From contig JAAYMV010000100.1 in the NCBI GenBank assembly GCA_012521185.1, positions 1-45,380 on the forward strand: a DNA stretch of 45,380 nt, in the 5' to 3' direction. The stretch comes from Bacillota bacterium. GTDB lineage: Bacteria > Bacillota > Limnochordia > Darwinibacteriales > DTU012. The notes below the pieces were generated by a model. It saw nothing but the letters and a program-made list of their open reading frames with translations, was not told the origin of the DNA and did no database searches. Position 1 is the first letter of the stretch. Every line of letters begins with the position of its first letter. Of this stretch, positions 7,628 to 14,937 are shown one piece after another. Both the position numbers and the translations under genes were made by a program.

Positions 7628-9241
7628 GTGCGCGCAGCAGATGCAATTATCCGCTGTTTACAGGAGGAAAAGGTAAAAGTTGTTTTTGGTTATCCTGGAG
7701 GAGCAGTCTTACCCTTATATGAAGCGCTTCGTAACTCAAATATTCGCCATGTGCTAGTTCGGCATGAACAAGCTGCTGCCCACAGTGCTAGCGGATACGC
7801 TAGAGCAGTAAGAGATGTTGGAGTAGCTATAGCTACTTCTGGTCCTGGTGCAACAAATCTAATAACTGGAATCGCTACAGCATACATGGATTCCATTCCT
7901 ATGGTAATTCTTACTGGTCAAGTGAGAACGAACTTAATGGGCAGGGATGTTTTTCAAGAAGTAGATATTACTGGTGCAACAGAGCCATTTACTAAGCATA
8001 ATTATTTGGTTAAAGATGCGCAAGAAATTCCTAGGATTATGAAAGAAGCATTTCATATTGCCCGTACAGGTCGTCCAGGACCTGTTTTAATTGATTTGCC
8101 AGTCGATATACAAAATACGGAAATTGACTTTCAGTATCCAAATCAAGTTGATATTTTAGGCTATAAACCAACAGTTAGAGGCCATATTGGTCAGATTAAG
8201 CGGGCATTACGTAAGCTGAAAAGTGCTAAAAAACCCTTGGTATGTGTTGGTGGTGGGGTAATTCGGGCTAATGCGGAAGACGAATTGGAAAGGTTTATTT
8301 CGAAGGCAAAACTTCCAGTTGTCCATACATTAATGGGCACCGGCGCTTTACCAAGCGATCATTCTTATAATTTTGGTATGATTGGTTCACATGGATTTAA
8401 AGCAGCTAATCAGGCGGTCAATATTGCTGATCTATTAGTAGTGATTGGTGCACGGATTGCTGATCGGGCTACTGCTGGACCGGGTTTATTTGCCCGGAAC
8501 GCTAAATTAGTTCATATTGATATTGATCCTGCAGAAATCGGTAAAAACATTGGTGCCTTTATCCCTGTAGTTGGAGATGCCAAGAATATTTTGGAGCAAT
8601 TAACTGAAGGTATTGATGAATTAAATACATCGGGGTGGTTCGCTGAACTAGAGAGTTATAGAAACAAGGAATTAGAGAAATTAATACCCTCTGAAACAGT
8701 GGTTAATCCCAAATTAGCACTACAAGCATTATCAAAATTGCTTGATGAAGACGCAATTATAACTGCCGATGTTGGTCAAAATCAGATTTGGGCGGCCCGC
8801 AATTTGACGTTTCCAAAACGAAGGATGTTTTTAACCTCTGGCGGTTTTGGTACTATGGGTTATAGTTTACCTGCAGCTGTAGGTGCAAAAATAGCTCAGC
8901 CAAAACGTCAAGTAGTGGCCATTGTAGGTGATGGCGGTTTTCAGATGAGTATGTCAGAGTTGGGAACCATTGCGCAAAACAATTTAGATTTAATTATAAT
9001 TTTATTTAATAATTGTCAGTTAGGCATGGTCTGGGAACTGCAAGATCGGGGTTATGGCAGCAGTCATGGAATTGCCCTTGACGGAAATCCAGATTTTCAA
9101 ATGTTAGCTAAATCTTATGGGTTTAAGGCTTATAAAGTTACTGATAACGACACTTTTGAGCAGGTTGTAAAGAATACTTTAGGTGAATCAGGTGTAACAG
9201 TGATAGAATGTATTGTTAATCCAAAAGAGAGTACATTGTAA
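7628..9241 (+). CDS. Acetolactate synthase large-subunit-like ThDP enzyme
   Basis: This protein has 537 residues with three ThDP-enzyme domains. They are an N-terminal Pyr domain with FGYPGGAVLPLYEAL and the catalytic Glu47 in VRHEQAAAHSASGYAR, a central FAD/Rossmann-like domain with IGARIADRATAG near 275, and a C-terminal PP domain with GDGGFQMSMSELGTIAQNN (Asp435; Asn462 region). The family condenses pyruvate with pyruvate or 2-oxobutyrate. Two oddities weaken a confident ilvB call. No small regulatory subunit gene follows, and the segment after LGMV reads WELQDRGYG instead of the usual RQWQ/KQWQ-type sequence, so it may be a paralogue with other specificity. The start is GTG with AAGGGAGGAG upstream. 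Confidence 0.8.
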   Translation: MRAADAIIRCLQEEKVKVVFGYPGGAVLPLYEALRNSNIRHVLVRHEQAAAHSASGYARAVRDVGVAIATSGPGATNLITGIATAYMDSIPMVILTGQVRTNLMGRDVFQEVDITGATEPFTKHNYLVKDAQEIPRIMKEAFHIARTGRPGPVLIDLPVDIQNTEIDFQYPNQVDILGYKPTVRGHIGQIKRALRKLKSAKKPLVCVGGGVIRANAEDELERFISKAKLPVVHTLMGTGALPSDHSYNFGMIGSHGFKAANQAVNIADLLVVIGARIADRATAGPGLFARNAKLVHIDIDPAEIGKNIGAFIPVVGDAKNILEQLTEGIDELNTSGWFAELESYRNKELEKLIPSETVVNPKLALQALSKLLDEDAIITADVGQNQIWAARNLTFPKRRMFLTSGGFGTMGYSLPAAVGAKIAQPKRQVVAIVGDGGFQMSMSELGTIAQNNLDLIIILFNNCQLGMVWELQDRGYGSSHGIALDGNPDFQMLAKSYGFKAYKVTDNDTFEQVVKNTLGESGVTVIECIVNPKESTL

Positions 9242-9263
9242 ACATTCTTGCTATTGGATTTAA

Positions 9264-9293
9264 TTGACAGCATTATAAGGTCCGTGGTATAAT
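9264..9293 (+). promoter_or_regulatory. Near-consensus sigma-A promoter
   Basis: TTGACA (9264-9269) and TATAAT (9288-9293) are separated by 18 bases. Both hexamers are perfect, so strong transcription of the downstream synthase gene is expected, with a leader of about 70 bases. Confidence 0.85.
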
Positions 9294-9371
9294 CGTTGCA
9301 ATAAAAAAAGGGATAGGGAGAAATACCTGTACAATGATGATTTAGTCTTTTAGATTAAGGGGGGAAGTTTA

Positions 9372-10664
9372 ATGGGAGAGCATAGGACTGAGAAACGGGA
9401 AAAGAAGAACAAAATCTATTTGATTGATGTGACGAATAGGGATGGTGTACAAACAGCATTTATTAGTTTGTCAAAGCTGGAAAAAACCATGTTAAATATT
9501 TATTTAGCGGAAATGGGGATTTATCAAAGTGAGTTTGGTTTTCCAGCACTCCAACACGAATGGAATTATATTAATGCAAACCTTGAACTCCAGCAAAAAG
9601 GTATCATGGGGGATATGATACTTCAAGGCTGGGTTCGGGCAACGGTGGAAGATGTGGAGCGAGCAGTTAAGTATACTAATGTTGAGCATTTAAATTTATC
9701 GATTTCTACATCGCAAATTATGACTGAAGGGAAATTTGGTGGCCGGATTACTCGCGAAGATGTTTTAAAGATGATGACGGAAGCAGTAGCAGCGGCTAAA
9801 GAAGCTGGTATTAAAACAATAGGAGTTAATGCGGAAGATGCTTCAAGAACAGAAACATTTAACAAAGATGGTCGTTATGATGAGGATTATCTGATTCGCT
9901 TTGCTTTAGCTGCTAAAGAACATGGTGCCGATCGAATTCGTTACTGTGATACATTAGGATATGATGGTACGATTTCTATTTATGAAAGTGTAAGAAGGAT
10001 TGCAGAAGAAGTTCAATTACCAGTAGAATTGCATTGCCACAATGATTTAGGTCATGCTGTAGCTAATTCGGTAGCAGGCGCGATGGGTGCTATTGATGCA
10101 GGAGTAGATGCTTACATTAATACAACAGTAAACGGCATGGGTGAAAGAGCGGGAAATGCAGATTTAGTGTCAGTTATCCTAGCTTTAAAGAAATCCCGCG
10201 GATTACAGGGGAAAGATATCTTAGATGAAAAAGTAGATTTAACTAAAGCATGGAAAGTTGCTAATTATGTGGCTAATTCTTTTGGTGTAGGGATTCCAAT
10301 TAATCAAGTGGGTGTAGGTTCAAATGCATTTGCCCATGAATCAGGAATTCATGCAGACGGAATGCTGAAAGATCGTAAGAATTATGAATTGTATTCACCA
10401 GATGAATTAGGTATCTATGGCAACGAAGTTAAATCTGTCGGACGAATTATTACGACTGGAGAGTACGGTGGTATAAAAGGCTTATTACATGTTTACGAAC
10501 AACTTGGTATCGAATTAGAAAGTCCAAGAGATACATTACGCCTAGTACAATACGCTAATTTACACAATCAAAAGCCACTTACTCCTGATGAATTAAGATT
10601 AATTGCAAAATATCCAGCTGAAGTAGAAAAAATACTAACTGTTGATCCACGAAAAGTTGATTAA
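9372..10664 (+). CDS. Homocitrate/2-isopropylmalate synthase-family enzyme; candidate Re-citrate synthase
   Basis: This 430-residue DRE-TIM metallolyase condenses acetyl-CoA with a 2-oxo acid. The catalytic signature is DVTNRDGVQ (Arg23, Asp24), the divalent metal ligands are in ELHCHNDLGHAVANS (His221, His223), and NGMGERAGNADLVSV and HESGIHADGMLKD follow. The protein ends without the C-terminal LeuA regulatory domain, so leucine-type feedback is unlikely. The TNRDGVQT variant is, from memory, that of the clostridial group containing Re-citrate synthase, normally annotated homocitrate synthase. The PEP carboxykinase and isocitrate dehydrogenase next door fit citrate formation for glutamate synthesis. 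Homocitrate synthase remains possible. AAGGGGGG precedes the ATG and a strong promoter lies upstream. Confidence 0.82.
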   Translation: MGEHRTEKREKKNKIYLIDVTNRDGVQTAFISLSKLEKTMLNIYLAEMGIYQSEFGFPALQHEWNYINANLELQQKGIMGDMILQGWVRATVEDVERAVKYTNVEHLNLSISTSQIMTEGKFGGRITREDVLKMMTEAVAAAKEAGIKTIGVNAEDASRTETFNKDGRYDEDYLIRFALAAKEHGADRIRYCDTLGYDGTISIYESVRRIAEEVQLPVELHCHNDLGHAVANSVAGAMGAIDAGVDAYINTTVNGMGERAGNADLVSVILALKKSRGLQGKDILDEKVDLTKAWKVANYVANSFGVGIPINQVGVGSNAFAHESGIHADGMLKDRKNYELYSPDELGIYGNEVKSVGRIITTGEYGGIKGLLHVYEQLGIELESPRDTLRLVQYANLHNQKPLTPDELRLIAKYPAEVEKILTVDPRKVD

Positions 10665-10676
10665 GCGATTTTATGA

Positions 10677-10706
10677 GGGAATTCCTGTCCAAGGAGTTCC
10701 CTTTTT
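10677..10706 (+). terminator. Intrinsic terminator
   Basis: A 10-bp stem with one T-G pair (10677-10686 with 10692-10701) is followed by TTTTT. It closes the single-gene unit of the synthase. Confidence 0.85.
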
Positions 10707-10718
10707 GTTTTCCAATTC

Positions 10719-10747
10719 TTGCAAGTTATAAACTTTTATGTAATAAT
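10719..10747 (+). promoter_or_regulatory. Candidate pckA promoter
   Basis: TTGCAA is followed after 17 bases by AATAAT with a TG extension (TGTAATAAT). The predicted start falls near 10754, at the left edge of an imperfect palindrome. Confidence 0.55.
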
Positions 10748-10752
10748 TGTAG

Positions 10753-10774
10753 TATACCTAACATGGTAGGTGTA
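10753..10774 (+). promoter_or_regulatory. Imperfect palindrome at the pckA transcription start
   Basis: ACCTA (10756-10760) and TAGGT (10767-10771) are inverted around ACATGG. The symmetry extends outward to TA/TA with two mismatched pairs overall. Its position just downstream of the -10 element suits a repressor operator; the regulator is unknown. Confidence 0.4.
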
Positions 10775-10806
10775 TAAAAATATAATAGTTTGGGGGAATT
10801 GCGCAA

Positions 10807-12369
10807 ATGGTTCTTAGTTATCTTGGGTTTGCTAGCACTAACAATTTGTACAGAAATCTACCAGTTTCTGAACTAGTGAAGCATGCACTAAAGAATAATG
10901 AAGGAACTTTAGCCGAGAACGGAGCACTAGTAATCAACACAGGGAAATATACTGGTCGATCACCCAACGACAGGTTTATTGTAAGACAACCAAGTGTTGA
11001 GGGTCGTATTAATTGGGGCAATGTAGTAAAAGCTGTAGATGAAGAAACTTTCAACAATTTGCATCAAAGGGTAGTTAGGTATCTAGAAGATAAGGACTTA
11101 TACATCTTTGATGGGTTTGTAGGGGCATTAAGGGAATACAGAATGCCTATCAGGGTTATTAGTGAGTTTGCTTCTCAAGCGATGTTTGCCAATCAACTAT
11201 TTATTAGACCTACCACCGAAGATTTGGAAGACTTCCAGCCTGGATTTACAGTACTAGCTGCACCCGGTTTTAAGGCTAACGGAAAAGAAGACGGAGTTAA
11301 TTCAGAGGTATTCATCATTATTAATTTTGAGAAAAAGATGGTTTTAATTGGTGGAACTCAGTATTCAGGAGAAATTAAGAAATCAATCTTTTCAGTAATG
11401 AATTATTTGTTACCTTTACAAGGCGTATTTCCAATGCATTGTTCAGCTAATATAGGTGCTAACGGTGATACTGCTATCTTTTTTGGCTTATCTGGAACAG
11501 GAAAAACTACATTGTCAGCAGATCCAGAACGACGTTTAATCGGCGATGATGAACATGGTTGGTGTGATCAAGGTATTTTCAATTTCGAGGGTGGCTGCTA
11601 CGCAAAAACAATCAATCTATCCCAAGAAAAAGAACCAGAAATCTACAATGCCATTCGCTTTGGAACTATTTTAGAGAATGTAGTTTTAAAAGAAAATAAA
11701 GAAACAGACTATGATGATGCTAGCTTAACTGAAAATACTCGAGCAGCCTATCCATTGCATTATGTTAGTAATATTGAGCCAAGTGGGATTGGCAGTCATG
11801 CTAAAACAGTAATCTTTTTAACAGCTGACGCCTTTGGCGTTATGCCTCCGGTCGCTAAGCTAACTAAGGAAGGCGCTATGTATCATTTCTTGTCCGGATA
11901 TACCAGTAAACTAGCTGGTACAGAGCGGGGCATCACTGAACCAGAAGCAACTTTCTCGACCTGTTTCGGCGAACCATTTATGTTAATGAAGCCAACAGTT
12001 TATGCTGAGTTACTTGGAAAATGTATTGAAGAGCATGGTTCAGATGTTTACTTAATTAATACAGGTTGGTCTGGCGGTGGATACGGCGTTGGCAAAAGAA
12101 TAGATTTAACGTACACTAGGGCTATGGTGAAAGCAGCTTTAGAGGGATCGCTTAAAGATGTTGAATATGTCCAGGATCCGATTTTTAACGTAGCGGTTCC
12201 GACTGAGTGCCCAGGAGTTCCTAGTGAAATCCTAAATCCAATTAATACATGGGCTGACAAAGAGGCTTATCAGCAAAAAGCCAAAGAATTGGCTAATGAG
12301 TTTAGAAAGAACTTTACTAAATTTGATGCCTCAGCAGAAATTGTGGCTGCTGGGCCCAAGGTTGAATAG
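10807..12369 (+). CDS. pckA: Phosphoenolpyruvate carboxykinase (ATP)
   Basis: This 520-residue cytosolic enzyme interconverts oxaloacetate + ATP with PEP + CO2 + ADP. The ATP-type family is shown by the P-loop GLSGTGKTT (about residues 227-235), the following DDEHGW metal/substrate segment, YTGRSPNDRF with Arg51, GGTQYSGEIKKS (Tyr186, Lys192) and MHCSAN (His211). Length is close to the usual about 530. In anaerobes it may run either way; with the neighbouring citrate-type synthase and isocitrate dehydrogenase it could supply or drain oxaloacetate. GGGGGA lies about 9 bases before the ATG. Its own promoter and a palindrome precede it and a hairpin follows. Confidence 0.96.
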   Translation: MVLSYLGFASTNNLYRNLPVSELVKHALKNNEGTLAENGALVINTGKYTGRSPNDRFIVRQPSVEGRINWGNVVKAVDEETFNNLHQRVVRYLEDKDLYIFDGFVGALREYRMPIRVISEFASQAMFANQLFIRPTTEDLEDFQPGFTVLAAPGFKANGKEDGVNSEVFIIINFEKKMVLIGGTQYSGEIKKSIFSVMNYLLPLQGVFPMHCSANIGANGDTAIFFGLSGTGKTTLSADPERRLIGDDEHGWCDQGIFNFEGGCYAKTINLSQEKEPEIYNAIRFGTILENVVLKENKETDYDDASLTENTRAAYPLHYVSNIEPSGIGSHAKTVIFLTADAFGVMPPVAKLTKEGAMYHFLSGYTSKLAGTERGITEPEATFSTCFGEPFMLMKPTVYAELLGKCIEEHGSDVYLINTGWSGGGYGVGKRIDLTYTRAMVKAALEGSLKDVEYVQDPIFNVAVPTECPGVPSEILNPINTWADKEAYQQKAKELANEFRKNFTKFDASAEIVAAGPKVE

Positions 12370-12381
12370 CTAATATGAACA

Positions 12382-12411
12382 AACAACCACTATCTTAAGA
12401 TAGTGGTTGTT
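12382..12411. terminator. 30-bp perfect palindrome between convergent genes
   Basis: A completely symmetrical 30-base palindrome centred on TT|AA (12396/12397) forms a long stem in either transcript. There is no strong T-run, so its use as a terminator is likely by position but not certain. It separates pckA from the oppositely oriented isocitrate dehydrogenase gene. Confidence 0.6.
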
Positions 12412-12425
12412 CGATCTAAGTATAA

Positions 12426-13622
12426 TTATTTCATATAGCTTTCATATTTTTGGGCTAAATTAGGATCATTAAGAGTTTCTAGAATGTAATCTGTGTATTG
12501 ATCATTTGTTGCTCCATCAGCTCTGCCTGTTAAAACAACATTTCTTTCAAATTGACCACAGATTTCTAAAGCCATTTGTAGATTTTTAGCTTCTGTTTGT
12601 AAGCCCATATGTTCCAACATCATAGCTGCGGCTCGAATTAAGCTGCTTGGATCAGCATATTTTGCTCTTCCTTCAGCCACCATACGTGGTGCTGAGCCAT
12701 GAATAGCCTCAAACATAGCATGTTTGTTACCAATATTAGCACTGCCAGCTGTACCAACGCCGCCTTGTAGTTGAGCAGCTTCATCAGTCAAGATATCACC
12801 ATAAAGATTAGGCATAACCATAACTTGGAAATCTGTACGACGACTTTCATCTAATAATTTAGCAGTCATAATATCGATATACCAGTCATCCCAAGTGATT
12901 TCTGGATAATCTTTAGCTACTTCGGCAGCGATTTCTAAGAACTTACCGTCAGTAGTTTTTACAACATTAGCTTTAGTTACTACTGTAACCCGGTTCTTGC
13001 CATTTTTTCTGGCATATTCAAAAGCTGCCCGAATAATTCTTTCCGAACCTTGAGTAGTAGTAGCTTTGAAATCTATTGCTAAATCAGGTGTTACTTCAAT
13101 GCCTTGGCTGCCTAAAATATATTCGCCTTCAGTGTTTTCGCGGAAAAATACCCAATCAATTCCTAGTTGTGGAACTTTTACTGGGCGTACATTAGCAAAC
13201 AGATCAAATTCCCGGCGCATTGCCACATTGGCACTTTCAATATTAGGCATGCCATCGCCTTTTGCTGGAGTAGTAGTAGGTCCTTTAAGAATTAAGTGGC
13301 ACTCTTTAAGTTGTGCTAAAACGTCATCGGGAATTGCTTGCATTTTGGCAATTCTATTTTCAATGGTTAGACCTTCAATTACACGTAATTCAATTTTACC
13401 ATTAGCAATTTTTTCATGTAATAAGTGTTCTAAAACTTTTTGAGTTTGTTCAGCAATGAATGGGCCGATTCCGTCACCGCCAACAATTCCGATAATAGTT
13501 TTTGGTAGATTGCTGAAGTCAACTACTTCAGTGTCACTTTTCATTCGTTCTACGCGTGCTAATTCTCTTTCTAGGATCTTAGCGAAATGTTCTTTAGCTA
13601 GTTCAATTTGTTCTTTATACAT
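12426..13622 (-). CDS. icd: Isocitrate dehydrogenase (isocitrate/isopropylmalate dehydrogenase family)
   Basis: This 398-residue beta-decarboxylating dehydrogenase has GIVGGDGIGP after an N-terminal extension of about 40 residues. The substrate loop SANVAMRREFDLFANVRP (Ser130, Asn132, Arg136, Arg146) fits isocitrate rather than isopropylmalate dehydrogenase. PNLYGDILTDEAAQLQGGVG supplies the metal Asp residues. The cofactor-selecting positions after HGSAP are Arg313-Met314, neither the Lys-Tyr of NADP enzymes nor a clear NAD type, so cofactor preference is open. The product 2-oxoglutarate would feed glutamate synthesis. GGAGG precedes the ATG. It converges on pckA, and the candidate citrate synthase is one gene beyond. 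Confidence 0.88.
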   Translation of the reverse strand: MYKEQIELAKEHFAKILERELARVERMKSDTEVVDFSNLPKTIIGIVGGDGIGPFIAEQTQKVLEHLLHEKIANGKIELRVIEGLTIENRIAKMQAIPDDVLAQLKECHLILKGPTTTPAKGDGMPNIESANVAMRREFDLFANVRPVKVPQLGIDWVFFRENTEGEYILGSQGIEVTPDLAIDFKATTTQGSERIIRAAFEYARKNGKNRVTVVTKANVVKTTDGKFLEIAAEVAKDYPEITWDDWYIDIMTAKLLDESRRTDFQVMVMPNLYGDILTDEAAQLQGGVGTAGSANIGNKHAMFEAIHGSAPRMVAEGRAKYADPSSLIRAAAMMLEHMGLQTEAKNLQMALEICGQFERNVVLTGRADGATNDQYTDYILETLNDPNLAQKYESYMK

Positions 13623-13684
13623 GGCGTACCTCCTTTGATTTTCTTATTTTGTTCTTTATTGAGATAACCAAATCCTTTTAGTTG

Positions 13685-13693
13685 TGTTATAAT
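13685..13693 (+). promoter_or_regulatory. Candidate extended -10 promoter for the MFS/flavoprotein pair
   Basis: TGTTATAAT is a perfect extended -10 element; no good -35 is seen at the normal spacing. Confidence 0.5.
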
Positions 13694-13739
13694 TAATAGA
13701 AATTATACATATTAAATGTATTTTTATGGAGGTATAACT

Positions 13740-14915
13740 TTGAAACGAACTTTTTTTCGTAATTACGGTACATTTATTTTTGTCACATTAATCTTCTGGT
13801 TTTCTGGTTATGTGTACATGCCAGTATTAACACCCTTTGTTGAGAGTCTAGGCGGATCATTAAAAATGGTCGGTTTAGTGATAGGTTCTTATGGTTTTAC
13901 ACAAATGGTGCTCCGGATTCCCTTAGGTATTTATTCAGATTGGATTTCTAAAAGAAAAGTTTTTGTCATTTTAGGAGTTGCTTTAAGTGGATTAAGTGCT
14001 CTGGGTTTAGGTTTAGCTAGCAATCCCTGGTTTGCTTTATTATTTCGTTCATTGGCAGGAGCTGCGGCTGCGACTTGGGTTGTTTTTACAGTTTTGTTTT
14101 CTAGTTATTTTACAATAGCAGATTTACCAAGGGCAATGGGCATTATTATGTTTTTTAATAAGTTAGGACAGATGAGCGGCACCTTAATAGGTGGATTTAT
14201 TTCAGATCTTTTTGGTCAACGAGCCCCTTTTATAGTTGGTGGGATTGTTGGTGTACTTGGGCTGCTTTTAAGTTTTCGGATAAAAGAGCAGGAATTCACT
14301 AGGCCACGAATGAATATTAATGATTTAGTTAACGTTGGCAAAGATGCCTTGTTGATTAAAGTGTCTATTTTAGCTATAATTGTGCAAGCCATTAGTTTTT
14401 CTACTACTTTTGGCTTCACCCCGTCCTATGCGGTTAATATTGGTGCTTCAGATATGCAGTTAAGCACTTTAATGTTTATTGCGTCATTGTCAGCTGCCTT
14501 ATCGTCACTAGTTAGTGGAAACCTTGCTCAGACTTTAGGTGAAAAAAGACTGATAGTCTATAGTTTTATTGCTTCAGGCATCGCCGCTGGCATGATACCC
14601 TTCAGCGGAAATATACTGATGCTATATTTGACCCAACTAATCTTAGGCGTTGCTAATGGTCTTTGTTTTCCATTATTGATGGGCATGAGTATCAAGACGA
14701 TTGATCAAAGTAAACGGTCGACCGCCATGGGCTTTTTCCAAGCTATTTATGGATTAGGTATGTTTGCTGGACCAGTAATAGTTGGGATTATCGCTGATAC
14801 TTTAGGATTAAGTATTGGATTTTATAGCGTTGGGTTAATTGCTTTGTTTGGTGCTGTTTTTGGGTATCTTACTATTAACAGTTCCCAAGTTCAAGATCGG
14901 GGTTTATCCGTATAG
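13740..14915 (+). CDS. MFS transporter
   Basis: This 391-residue integral membrane protein has about 12 hydrophobic segments, the usual MFS size. The loop between segments 2 and 3 reads RIPLGIYSDWISKRKVF, matching the G-x-x-x-D-x-x-x-R-K-x MFS signature. The substrate cannot be inferred. The start is taken as TTG at 13740 because GGAGG ends 7 bases upstream and the resulting N-terminus is MKRTFFRNYG; an in-frame ATG at 13716 has no ribosome binding site. The next gene, an FAD-dependent oxidoreductase, starts 22 bases after the stop. The carrier may therefore import the substrate, or export the product, of that enzyme. Confidence 0.87.
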   Translation: MKRTFFRNYGTFIFVTLIFWFSGYVYMPVLTPFVESLGGSLKMVGLVIGSYGFTQMVLRIPLGIYSDWISKRKVFVILGVALSGLSALGLGLASNPWFALLFRSLAGAAAATWVVFTVLFSSYFTIADLPRAMGIIMFFNKLGQMSGTLIGGFISDLFGQRAPFIVGGIVGVLGLLLSFRIKEQEFTRPRMNINDLVNVGKDALLIKVSILAIIVQAISFSTTFGFTPSYAVNIGASDMQLSTLMFIASLSAALSSLVSGNLAQTLGEKRLIVYSFIASGIAAGMIPFSGNILMLYLTQLILGVANGLCFPLLMGMSIKTIDQSKRSTAMGFFQAIYGLGMFAGPVIVGIIADTLGLSIGFYSVGLIALFGAVFGYLTINSSQVQDRGLSV

Positions 14916-14937
14916 GATATCAGAAAGGATGATCGAC

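Noticed and set aside
13066-13638. Rightward open frames within the isocitrate dehydrogenase gene
   Set aside because: They are antisense to a gene with complete family motifs, lack ribosome binding sites and have no recognisable products.
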